NCBI GenBank assembly: GCA_946629475.1
Contig: CAMOXX010000089.1
Location: forward strand, 1 to 10,152
Length of the DNA stretch: 10,152 nucleotides
Reading direction: 5' to 3'
From: an uncultured Blautia sp.
Lineage (GTDB): Bacteria; Bacillota; Clostridia; Lachnospirales; Lachnospiraceae
The stretch's first letter is position 1. Each line of letters begins with the position of its first letter. The translations under genes and the position numbers were made by a program. Positions 1 through 6,651 of the stretch are shown piece by piece. A model generated the notes under the pieces. It was not told where the DNA came from. It worked only from the letters and a program-made list of their open reading frames with translations, and did not search any database.

Positions 1-805
1 TTCCTCCGACCGCATAGAAATAGCGGCCAATGGCTGTATTAGTCGTGATGTATCCATACGTCGCCAGGATCAGCGTGATCCAGATCAGCACGGCGTGTAT
101 GCCCTTGTACTGGGCGAGCATATAGGTGATCCAGATGGCCAGCGCGCTGACGACGAGGACTCTGAGCCATTCGCCGATCAGGCTGCCGGAGCGGATGCCC
201 ATTCTGGAGCGGGCGATCTGGCTGCGTATGGTCATGATAAACAGAATGACTACAGCCGCCACGCCGAATGCGAGGCAGGTGATATTGAGATCTCCGCCTT
301 TGAAGAAGTCCGGAACATAGCAGTCCGCGCCGCCGCCGAAGATCCTGAGGAAGGTCTCATTGTTGACACCGACGGAATAGCCGCCCAGGATAACATTGGA
401 CAGACCACGGAAAGCATACATGCCGGCCAGCGTCGCAATGAAGGGAGGTACCGAGACCCAGGCGATCCAGAAGCCCTGGAACATGCCCACTGCCAGACCG
501 ATGGCCAGTACGGCCAGCACGGCCAGGATGATCGGCACACCGGCTTTGAGTAAAAGCGCCGCGATGCCCATGGTAAAGCAGACGACAGAGCCTACGGACA
601 GGTCAATGTTGCCGCCCGTCAGGATGCACAGCAGCATGCCGGTGGCCAGCACGAACACATAACCGTTCTGGGAGATCAGGTTATTGATGTTCTGAGGATA
701 CAGGATCTTACCGTTCGTTGTGAGTGAAAAAACAAGGACGACCAGAGCCAGGGCGATGACCATGGTATATTTTTTGATAAAGTTAACGAAAGGATTTGTC
801 TTCAT
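1..805 (-). CDS. gguB: Sugar ABC transporter permease, GguB/XylH (MmsB) type, 3' end outside window
   Basis: This is the inner-membrane channel subunit of a monosaccharide importer, working with the binding protein and ATPase encoded just upstream. The visible 268 codons encode a very hydrophobic protein. The first membrane segment lies near residues 13-29. Conserved family stretches are GGNIDLSVGS (64-73) and PPFIATLAGM (120-129), and further membrane spans lie near 50-62, 91-108, 176-192, 214-230 and 238-254. Family members are about 390 residues long, so roughly the last third lies beyond position 1. The ATG is two bases after the ATPase stop codon and has a strong GGAGG-type ribosome site, so translation is probably coupled. 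The reading frame is open to the window edge with no sign of damage. The family assignment is strong from motifs and context; sugar specificity is not visible. Confidence 0.93.
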   Translation of the reverse strand, partial: MKTNPFVNFIKKYTMVIALALVVLVFSLTTNGKILYPQNINNLISQNGYVFVLATGMLLCILTGGNIDLSVGSVVCFTMGIAALLLKAGVPIILAVLAVLAIGLAVGMFQGFWIAWVSVPPFIATLAGMYAFRGLSNVILGGYSVGVNNETFLRIFGGGADCYVPDFFKGGDLNITCLAFGVAAVVILFIMTIRSQIARSRMGIRSGSLIGEWLRVLVVSALAIWITYMLAQYKGIHAVLIWITLILATYGYITTNTAIGRYFYAVGG

Positions 806-807
806 GA

Positions 808-2349
808 TCAATCCCCCCTCCCGGACTTAAGGATCGTCGCCATGATGTTCTCCTGCGTCGCCTCTGAGGCCTTCATCTCTCCGACGATTCTTGATGCGTT
901 CATGATGTAGATACGGTCGCTCATGGCGAGAACCTCCGGGAGCTCGGAGGAAATCATGATGACGGATTTTCCCGCAGCAGCCAGATCATTGATGATACAG
1001 TAAATCTCATATTTGGCGCCGACATCGATGCCTCGTGTGGGCTCGTCGAGGATCAGCACCTCAGGCTCCGCAAACATCCACTTTGCGAGCAGAACCTTCT
1101 GCTGATTGCCGCCCGAAAGATTGCCGACAAGCTGCTCCACGGAGGGAGTCTTTGTTTTCAGCTTCTCGCGGTACTCCTCAGCCACCTGATACTCTTTGTC
1201 CTTGTCGATGACCGTGCCGCTGGCAAGGCTGTCCAGATTGGCCAGAGTCGTATTGACCTTGATGGACTGTGACAGAATCAGGCCGTTTCCTTTTCTGTCC
1301 TCGGTGACATACGCGATTTTATGCTTAATTGCGTCCATCGGGGTTTTTTTCAGTTTGACTTCCTGCCCGTTCAGCTTCAGGGTGCCAGCTGTCAGAATGC
1401 CGTAGGACTGGCCGAAAATGCTCATAGCGAGCTCTGTACGCCCCGCGCCCATCAGGCCGTAGATACCGACAACCTCCCCTTTCCGGACATTCATGGATAC
1501 GTCGTTGACAACGATCCTCTCAGGATACAGCGGATGGTGAACCGTCCAGCCGCTCACCTCAAGGTTGACCGGTCCGATCTTCACATGCTCCCTCGGCGGG
1601 AAGCGGTTAGTGATTTCACGGCCGACCATGCCCTTGATAATGCGGTCCTCATCGATATCATGACCCGCATTGTCGATCGTCTCGATCGTCGATCCGTCAC
1701 GGACGACGGTGATCTTGTCCGCCACGTACGAAACCTCGTTCAGCTTGTGCGTGATGATGATCATCGTCATACCCTGCTTTTTGAAGCCGAGCATCAGGTC
1801 AAGAAGCGCTTTGGAATCCTCCTCATTCAGGGAAGATGTCGGCTCGTCCAGAATCAGCAGTTTTGCGTTTTTCGCAAGCGCCTTCGCGATCTCGACCAGC
1901 TGCTGCTTGCCGGTACCAATTTCCTTTACCTTCACCTTGGAGGATTCTGTGAGACCGACCATCTTCAGGTATTTATCCGCCTCCGCATAAGTCGTGTTCC
2001 AGTCAATCGCGGCTTTCCTTCCTCTCTCGTTGCCGAGATACATGTTCTCGCCGATTGACATCTCCGGCACCAGTGCAAGCTCCTGGTGAATAATTACGAT
2101 TCCTTTTCCCTCGGAATCCTTGATTGTATTAAACTTGCATATCTCACCGTTGTAAACGATATCCCCTTCATAGGTGCCGTACGGATAAATGCCGCTCAGG
2201 ACATTCATCAATGTTGATTTTCCCGCACCATTCTCACCGACAAGAGCGTGGATCTCGCCCTCCTCGACCTTCAGGTTGACATTGTCGAGCGCTTTGACAC
2301 CGGGGAATGTCTTGGTGATATTTTTCATTTCCAGTATAATTTTTGCCAA
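808..2349 (-). CDS. gguA: Sugar ABC transporter ATP-binding protein, GguA/XylG/MmsA type, two ATPase domains
   Basis: This cytoplasmic ATPase powers the sugar importer. It is a tandem fusion of two nucleotide-binding domains, 513 residues from the chosen start, the usual family length. Domain 1 has Walker A GENGAGKST (38-46), a variant signature IGTGKQQ (144-150), Walker B LLILDEP (164-170) and switch His201. Domain 2 has a degenerate Walker A, GLMGAGRTE (298-306, Arg in place of Lys), a canonical signature LSGGNQQ (411-417) and Walker B VLILDEP (431-437). Its switch position reads SSELPE, with no histidine. One intact and one degenerate site is normal for RbsA/XylG-type ATPases. The start is taken as TTG at 2349 because GGAGGG lies seven bases before it. 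A longer reading from the TTG at 2364 would place that ribosome site inside the gene. It follows chvE by 153 bp, with a hairpin between, and is tightly joined to the permease gene. Confidence 0.95.
   Translation of the reverse strand: MAKIILEMKNITKTFPGVKALDNVNLKVEEGEIHALVGENGAGKSTLMNVLSGIYPYGTYEGDIVYNGEICKFNTIKDSEGKGIVIIHQELALVPEMSIGENMYLGNERGRKAAIDWNTTYAEADKYLKMVGLTESSKVKVKEIGTGKQQLVEIAKALAKNAKLLILDEPTSSLNEEDSKALLDLMLGFKKQGMTMIIITHKLNEVSYVADKITVVRDGSTIETIDNAGHDIDEDRIIKGMVGREITNRFPPREHVKIGPVNLEVSGWTVHHPLYPERIVVNDVSMNVRKGEVVGIYGLMGAGRTELAMSIFGQSYGILTAGTLKLNGQEVKLKKTPMDAIKHKIAYVTEDRKGNGLILSQSIKVNTTLANLDSLASGTVIDKDKEYQVAEEYREKLKTKTPSVEQLVGNLSGGNQQKVLLAKWMFAEPEVLILDEPTRGIDVGAKYEIYCIINDLAAAGKSVIMISSELPEVLAMSDRIYIMNASRIVGEMKASEATQENIMATILKSGRGD
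813..822 (-). promoter_or_regulatory. Ribosome binding site of the permease gene, inside the end of the ATPase gene
   Basis: The minus strand reads GGGAGGGGGG seven bases before the permease ATG, within the last codons of the ATPase gene. With only two bases between stop and start, it supports coupled translation of the two subunits. Confidence 0.7.
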
Positions 2350-2356
2350 TGAATAT

Positions 2357-2362
2357 CCCTCC
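2357..2362 (-). promoter_or_regulatory. Ribosome binding site that decides the ATPase TTG start
   Basis: The minus strand reads GGAGGG, then seven bases, then TTG GCA AAA. This gives the protein start MAKIILEMKNITK, which matches where RbsA/XylG-type ATPases normally begin. No ATG with comparable spacing exists upstream in frame. Confidence 0.75.
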
Positions 2363-2421
2363 AACAGTCTATTTCGCTTAGGACAAGTTATTTCGTGACA
2401 GTTCCTTACTGCCTACATAAA

Positions 2422-2449
2422 CACAGGCGGGGAACCAGCCCCGCCTGTG
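2422..2449 (-). terminator. Intercistronic 11-bp GC-rich hairpin between chvE and gguA
   Basis: A perfect 11-bp stem (2422-2432 with 2439-2449) closes a 6-base loop in the gap between the binding-protein stop and the ATPase start. On the minus strand it is followed only by TTTATG, so the T-tract is poor and full termination is unlikely. Stable hairpins after binding-protein genes commonly act as partial terminators or as 3' stabilisers, giving more binding protein than ATPase and permease. That role is inferred here; the stem itself is seen directly. Confidence 0.7.
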
Positions 2450-2502
2450 CTCTCAGAGCTAAAAGCCCTTTGTCCGACTTTTAAGTTATCAGCGCCCGAT
2501 TA

Positions 2503-3549
2503 TTACTGAAGCTGATCCTCGGTGTAGTATCCGGAATCGATCAGGAGCTCTTTGTAGTTGTTCGCATCTGCGAATACCGGCTCGCACAGATAGGACGGAA
2601 CTACGATAACGCCGTTGTCATAGGTCTCGGTATCGTTGACATCAACTTCCTCACCGTTGAGGATCTGGCCAACCATCTTAACAACCTGTGATGCCAGAGT
2701 ACGGGTATCCTTGAATACGGACATGGACTGTTTTCCGGCGATCATGTTCTTGGTGTTCTCGATGTCGCAGTCCTGACCGGTTATAACCGGATATTCTCCG
2801 CTGTAGTTTGCAGCAAGAGCGGTCTCAACGCCGAGAGCGGTGGAGTCGTTGGAGCAAAGCCATACGTCAACGTTTGCATCGGTATAGTATGTGGAAAGGA
2901 TGTTCTCTGCTCTGGACTGAGCGGTATCGGTCTTCCACTGCGGTGTAGCAACTTCGTCAAATGCGATCTGTCCGGACGGAACTACCAGCTTGCCCTCGTC
3001 GATGTACGGCTGAAGGACATCCATAGCGCCCTGATAGAAGTATCCTGCATTGTTGTCGCCGGGATCGCCTGCGGTGATCTCAAGGTTGAACGGTCCGTCA
3101 GCGTTCTCGAGGTCGAGAGCTTCGACAATGTAATTGCCCTGAACGGTACCAACCATATAGTTGTCAAATGTTGCATAGTAGGAAACTGCGTCGGAGTTCA
3201 TGAGCAGACGGTCATAAGCGATAACCGGGATCTCATACTCAGCTGCCATGTCAAGAGCCTCGCCGAGGGAGTCGCCCTCGATTGCGGAGATAACCAGAAC
3301 CTGTGCACCATTTCCGATCATGGTCTTGATCTGGTTCAGCTGTGTGCTGGGATCGTTGGATGCGAACTGAAGCTCTACTTCATAACCTGCATCTGTCAGT
3401 TCCTTCTCCATGTTGGCGCCGTCCTGGTTCCATCTCTGAAGATCCTTTGTCGGCATGGAAACACCAACTTTTTCGCCTTCTGCATGTACAGTTGTTCCGA
3501 GCATTGCTACCGCGATCATTGTTGTTGCCAGTAAAACTTTCCTGTTCAT
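2503..3549 (-). CDS. chvE: Sugar ABC transporter substrate-binding protein, ChvE type
   Basis: This extracytoplasmic receptor captures a monosaccharide and delivers it to the GguAB complex. It has 348 residues, about the family length, in the periplasmic-binding-protein type I (Peripla_BP_4) fold. Visible family stretches are VGVSMPTKDLQRWNQD (28-43), AYDRLLMNSDAVSYYATFDN, ITAGDPGDNNAGYFYQGA, LCSNDSTALGV, GQDCD, and the C-terminal LLIDSGYYTEDQL. The signal peptide is a charged start followed by a hydrophobic core (residues 5-18), with a likely signal peptidase I site after VHA (residue 23). There is no lipobox cysteine, which is unusual for a binding protein in a single-membrane organism. The ATG has GGGAGG six bases ahead. 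It is the first gene of the transport operon, with its own promoter region upstream. Family certainty is high; the sugar (xylose, arabinose, galactose or glucose type) is not settled by sequence. Confidence 0.95.
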   Translation of the reverse strand: MNRKVLLATTMIAVAMLGTTVHAEGEKVGVSMPTKDLQRWNQDGANMEKELTDAGYEVELQFASNDPSTQLNQIKTMIGNGAQVLVISAIEGDSLGEALDMAAEYEIPVIAYDRLLMNSDAVSYYATFDNYMVGTVQGNYIVEALDLENADGPFNLEITAGDPGDNNAGYFYQGAMDVLQPYIDEGKLVVPSGQIAFDEVATPQWKTDTAQSRAENILSTYYTDANVDVWLCSNDSTALGVETALAANYSGEYPVITGQDCDIENTKNMIAGKQSMSVFKDTRTLASQVVKMVGQILNGEEVDVNDTETYDNGVIVVPSYLCEPVFADANNYKELLIDSGYYTEDQLQ

Positions 3550-3574
3550 ACTATACCTCCCATAAACTTGAAAG

Positions 3575-3604
3575 ATTATATATTGGGGTTTCCCCCGTTC
3601 ACAA
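3575..3604 (-). promoter_or_regulatory. Candidate SigA-type promoter of the chvE operon
   Basis: On the minus strand a perfect -10 box TATAAT (3575-3580) sits 18 bases from a 4/6 -35 box TTGTGA (3599-3604). The spacer contains a small GGGG-GAAA-CCCC inverted repeat. The weak -35 would fit a promoter that needs an activator. A weaker alternative uses TAATAT (3610-3615) with TTTTTA (3633-3638), which would place its -35 box six bases from the direct repeat described below. Neither start point can be fixed without transcript data. Confidence 0.5.
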
Positions 3605-3644
3605 GTGCAATATTAGCACATCCGAATCCTGATAAAAATAGATA

Positions 3645-3676
3645 ATCTTTGCTTTCATCTTCATGATTTTGTTTTC
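3645..3676 (-). promoter_or_regulatory. Direct repeat GAAARCAAARWY, 20-bp period: candidate YesN operator
   Basis: The minus strand carries GAAAACAAAATC (3665-3676) and GAAAGCAAAGAT (3645-3656), starting exactly 20 bp apart. Both lie upstream of the chvE promoter and downstream of the preceding terminator. AraC-family regulators typically bind direct repeats spaced about two helical turns apart on one face of the DNA, and the operon just upstream encodes such a regulator. The repeat is visible; its role as a binding site is inference, and A-rich sequence makes chance matches easier. Confidence 0.35.
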
Positions 3677-3685
3677 AGAACCGGA

Positions 3686-3746
3686 CAAAAACAAAAGCAC
3701 AGGACATATTTGCCAAAAAAATCCTCCTAGTGCAAATATGTCCTGT
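3686..3746 (-). terminator. Terminator of the sensing operon: 15-bp perfect hairpin plus T-rich tract
   Basis: The arms 3732-3746 and 3699-3713 pair perfectly over 15 bp, enclosing an 18-base loop. On the minus strand the second arm is followed by GCTTTTGTTTTTG, a fair termination tract. It begins 20 bp after the stop codon of the XylF-like lipoprotein gene, and so separates the sensing operon from the chvE operon. The loop is unusual: it carries AGGAGG followed by seven T residues, and a 13-codon frame opening with TTG (3675-3716) starts six bases after that AGGAGG. Confidence 0.75.
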
Positions 3747-3766
3747 TGACATTTTCCTATCCCTGT

Positions 3767-4888
3767 TTATTCCTGATTTGAGCCCCCTGTTTCGCTCCGC
3801 ACGTTCAGGTACACTTCCTCCAGTGAATGGTATCCGCTGTCCACAATGACTTTCTTCATATTGTTTTTCTGCACGGCAACGGGCTCAAGGAGAAGGCAGT
3901 CCACCTCAGAGTTTCCATCGTACATGGTTCCGGTGAGGGGCAGATCCTTCGGATCAGAATTCTTCCCAAGCGCCACCGCATACTCCGCGGCCGCCCTGGC
4001 CAGATCCTCAACCGGCTTGAAGGCCGTCATTGTCTGTGTTCCCTCTACGATCCTCTGGCAGGCGGCCAGGTCGCCGTCCTGTCCGACCACCGCGACATTC
4101 CCGGCCATACGTTCCTCCGAGAGAACCCGGATCACAGAGCTTGCGATATCGTCATTCCCGCACATGATTCCCCGGACATCCGGATACTGCTGAAGCGCTT
4201 CCCTCACATATTCCGCGCCGAGCTCCGAGAGCCATCCCTCACAGTTGGCTTCGTAGACAATATTCAGGCCGCTGTCCGCTATCTCCTCGTCAAAGCCTTC
4301 CCGGACCAGAGCCACATTGTTGTCCTCCGCTGCTCCCTGGATCATGAAAATGTCTCCTCCCTCCGGGATCGCCTCCTTCAGGGCTTTCGCCATCATCGTC
4401 CCGACTGCCCTGTTGTCAAACGAGAGGTACAGGTCGGATCCCCCGTTCAGGACAAGACGGTCGTAGGAGATCGTCCAGATTCCCTTTTTCTGGGCTTCCT
4501 TCATCACATCCGATAAAAGCTCACAGTCCGCCGCGATCACAAGGAGAACATCTACCTTTTTCTCGATCAGGTAGCGGATCTGGGAGATCTGCTCTTCCAC
4601 ATCCCCGTTGGCGTTCTGGACATTGACGTCCGCTCCCAGCTCCCGGGCCGTGGATACGAATACATCGCGGTCCCGGATCCAGCGCTCTATGACAAATGAG
4701 TCAAAGCTGACACCGATGCTTATTTTATCCTCACTCTCCGCGGCCGCCCCGCTTTCCGCTTCGCTGCCTTCCTGCTCCGGGGATCCGCATCCTGCTGTCA
4801 GGGCGGACATAAGGATCAGCAGCATTCCCAGGAAAACCGTTCTCCATATTTTCATGATTTCCGGCATACGCTTTTTCCGTTCCAACAT
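3767..4888 (-). CDS. XylF-like sugar-binding lipoprotein in the sensing operon
   Basis: This is a membrane-tethered extracytoplasmic sugar-binding protein of the XylF/Peripla_BP_4 family. It has 373 residues from the second of two adjacent ATGs, chosen because AGAGG lies six bases ahead of it; a start at 4891 would add one Met. The signal peptide (about residues 13-33) ends in lipobox LTAGC with Cys34. A Ser/Glu-rich linker follows (about 35-54), then the binding fold. By recall it resembles E. coli XylF closely: ERWIRDRD (68-75), VQNANGD (90-96), SYDRL, LSFDN, GNDD, GQDGDLA (269-275), EGTQTMTAFKP, and the C-terminal VIVDSGYH. It is the last gene of the sensing operon, 73 bp after yesN, ending at a terminator and separate from the chvE operon. 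It could be a second substrate receptor for the transporter, a co-sensor for the kinase, or a decoy. Family assignment is strong; role and sugar are uncertain. Confidence 0.88.
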   Translation of the reverse strand: MLERKKRMPEIMKIWRTVFLGMLLILMSALTAGCGSPEQEGSEAESGAAAESEDKISIGVSFDSFVIERWIRDRDVFVSTARELGADVNVQNANGDVEEQISQIRYLIEKKVDVLLVIAADCELLSDVMKEAQKKGIWTISYDRLVLNGGSDLYLSFDNRAVGTMMAKALKEAIPEGGDIFMIQGAAEDNNVALVREGFDEEIADSGLNIVYEANCEGWLSELGAEYVREALQQYPDVRGIMCGNDDIASSVIRVLSEERMAGNVAVVGQDGDLAACQRIVEGTQTMTAFKPVEDLARAAAEYAVALGKNSDPKDLPLTGTMYDGNSEVDCLLLEPVAVQKNNMKKVIVDSGYHSLEEVYLNVRSETGGSNQE

Positions 4889-4961
4889 CATTCACCTCTG
4901 TCATAAATCCGGGAGTATCTGCTGTGCGGCATCTCCGCGCGTTTAAAATATTGCTGTCCGG

Positions 4962-6557
4962 TTATGCGTGTTCCCTGAATTCACTCGGCGTCACACCTTC
5001 ATATTTTTTGAATATACGGCTGAAATAGTTGGGGTCGCTGTAGCCGCACATAATCCCTATCTCCTTGATGCTGTAGCCAGGGCTCCGCAGCATTCTCCGG
5101 GCTTCCCGGATACGGACGCTCGTCAGATATTCAATAAAGGTCCTGCCGTCCTGCTGCTTGAAGAGCTTGCTGAAATAGTAGGGGCTGATGTCCACATGAC
5201 GGGAGACATCGTCCAGGGAAATATCCTTGTGATAGTTCTCATCAATGTAAGACCTTGCCCTGCTTACCACCGACTCCGACTCCTTCTCCTTCACCGTCGT
5301 CATGCCGCGGCACACCTCCTGGGTCTTATGCAGGAACCAGTGCCTGATTTCCTCAAAGCCGGAGCACTCCTGCAGATCACGGATATAATTCTCGCGGTAT
5401 CGGAAGCCGTAATGGGCGCTGCCTTTTCGAAAAGCCTGATATTCCACACGCATCACCATCTCGAGAACCTTGATCTCGATATCCTCCCGGTAATCCCGGT
5501 AATTGCGTACCATCCAGTCGAAAAACTGATTTGCGATGGACAGGGAAGCTGCTTCGTCCGCCTCCAGCACGCTCTGTATGTACCGGTCCTCCAGATCCCT
5601 CGGATATTCTCCGTCGTATTCCTGTACAATCGGGATATCGTTAAAATGAACCACATGGCTCTTCCCCTCGCGGAGGGCCTGGAGCGCCTCGGAGTAGGAT
5701 TCCTTCGCGCTGCTGATCGGCCTCACCTTTCCGATCCCTGCCCGGAATTTGACATCCCCGATCAGCTGTTCCAGCTTATGCACCATATTGCGGGCATTCT
5801 GCAGAATATCAATTCGTTCTTCATACGTCACCGTATTATCATCATGCGGAACCAGAAGCACAATGCGGTTGCTCATCACCGGCCCGACGATGCAGTTGAA
5901 AAAGCCGTGCGCCGTCTCCCGGACCTCCGAGTAAAACCTGCTTGCGCGTACACTCACCCCGATCGCGTTTGTCAGGACCCCGTTCTCATAGCCGTCACCG
6001 AATTCCACCACCATCATAAACGCATATTCCGCGCTGATGTCGAGAAGGTCCCGGTACTGATCGTCCTGGTTGCTGAAATCCTCCTGCAGAAGAAGGTTAT
6101 AGATATACCCCGACTCGATCATCGGAACAACCGTCTCCAGCTTCTCACGGATTTTCAGGTCGTCGCTCCTCTTCTGCCGGCTGTCATCGACCTTCTGCAT
6201 TGCTTTGTCACAAACCGCGAGGATCGTCTTGCGGTTCACCGGCTTTGTCAGGAATTCCAGCACGCCCAGGCTGATGCACTCCTGCGCGTAATGAAAACGG
6301 TCATAAGCCGTTATCACAATAAAGATCGTATTCTGGTTGAAGGTACGGATCTCCCGCATAGCCTGAACGCCCGACAGCCCCGGCATCTGGATATCCATGA
6401 AAATGATATCCGGCCGGAAGCTTTCTGCAAGCTCGATCACCGCTCTCCCGGTTTTCGCACAGGAGATTTCCACTTCCCTGCCGTAGTTGTTCTCGATCAT
6501 TTTCCGGAGGGATTCCAGCATGATTCCCTCGTCATCCGCTATTAAAATCCGGTACAT
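4962..6557 (-). CDS. yesN: Response regulator, YesN type (receiver plus AraC-family HTH)
   Basis: This cytoplasmic transcription regulator is presumably phosphorylated by the kinase encoded just upstream. It has 531 residues in three parts. The N-terminal receiver (about 1-120) has acidic pair Asp8/Asp9, phospho-acceptor Asp55 in FMDIQMPG, Thr83 and Lys105 in LTKP, so all key residues are present. A long middle region (about 125-425) has no motif I recognise; it is the variable linker domain usual in YesN proteins. The C-terminal AraC DNA-binding domain (about 430-531) has two helix-turn-helix units, near 446-469 and 498-519, the second holding the family signature GYSDPNYFSRIFKKYEGVTP. The ATG is preceded by AGGAGAAAGGAT. 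In the comparable XylFII-LytS-YesN system the regulator activates the sugar ABC transporter genes. Here the obvious target is the chvE operon. Confidence 0.95.
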   Translation of the reverse strand: MYRILIADDEGIMLESLRKMIENNYGREVEISCAKTGRAVIELAESFRPDIIFMDIQMPGLSGVQAMREIRTFNQNTIFIVITAYDRFHYAQECISLGVLEFLTKPVNRKTILAVCDKAMQKVDDSRQKRSDDLKIREKLETVVPMIESGYIYNLLLQEDFSNQDDQYRDLLDISAEYAFMMVVEFGDGYENGVLTNAIGVSVRASRFYSEVRETAHGFFNCIVGPVMSNRIVLLVPHDDNTVTYEERIDILQNARNMVHKLEQLIGDVKFRAGIGKVRPISSAKESYSEALQALREGKSHVVHFNDIPIVQEYDGEYPRDLEDRYIQSVLEADEAASLSIANQFFDWMVRNYRDYREDIEIKVLEMVMRVEYQAFRKGSAHYGFRYRENYIRDLQECSGFEEIRHWFLHKTQEVCRGMTTVKEKESESVVSRARSYIDENYHKDISLDDVSRHVDISPYYFSKLFKQQDGRTFIEYLTSVRIREARRMLRSPGYSIKEIGIMCGYSDPNYFSRIFKKYEGVTPSEFREHA

Positions 6558-6610
6558 ATCCTTTCTCCTGTTGTTCCTGCACTGTTTTCCTTATCCCGTT
6601 CCCGGATGAT

Positions 6611-6639
6611 ACAGCAGCAGGTGTTTTACCCTGTGCTGT
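6611..6639 (-). other. Imperfect hairpin between kinase and regulator genes
   Basis: In the 94-bp gap, 6611-6616 pairs with 6634-6639 and 6618-6621 pairs with 6630-6633, with one bulged base and an 8-base loop. No T-tract follows, so it is not a convincing terminator. It may affect transcript processing or be incidental. Confidence 0.3.
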
Positions 6640-6651
6640 ACAGATGCACCT

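Noticed and set aside
95..553. 152-codon plus-strand frame at the left edge
   Set aside because: It lies antisense to the permease, whose minus-strand frame is continuous from 805 to position 1 and carries family motifs. The plus-strand product is low-complexity and polar.
1428..1458. Lys-to-Arg change in the second Walker A as a mutation
   Set aside because: A degenerate second site (GAGRTE) is the norm in RbsA/XylG-type fused ATPases.
1900..1920. Non-canonical signature IGTGKQQ in the first ATPase domain as a sign of lost function
   Set aside because: As I recall, GguA/MmsA-type ATPases commonly have GKQQ here in place of SGGQ. Walker A, Walker B and the switch histidine of this domain are intact.
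1321..2058. 245-codon open frame on the plus strand inside the ATPase gene
   Set aside because: It is antisense to the conserved GguA motifs, has no convincing ribosome site and no family resemblance.
3640..3660. Possible catabolite-repression (cre) site in TGAAAGCAAAGATTATC
   Set aside because: It matches only the left half of the cre consensus; the right half and the central CG are missing.
4968..6545. 525-codon open frame on the plus strand, antisense to yesN
   Set aside because: It mirrors a clearly real YesN gene, has no recognisable domain and is rich in His, Arg and Leu in the way antisense shadows are. The receiver and AraC motifs on the minus strand explain the region.
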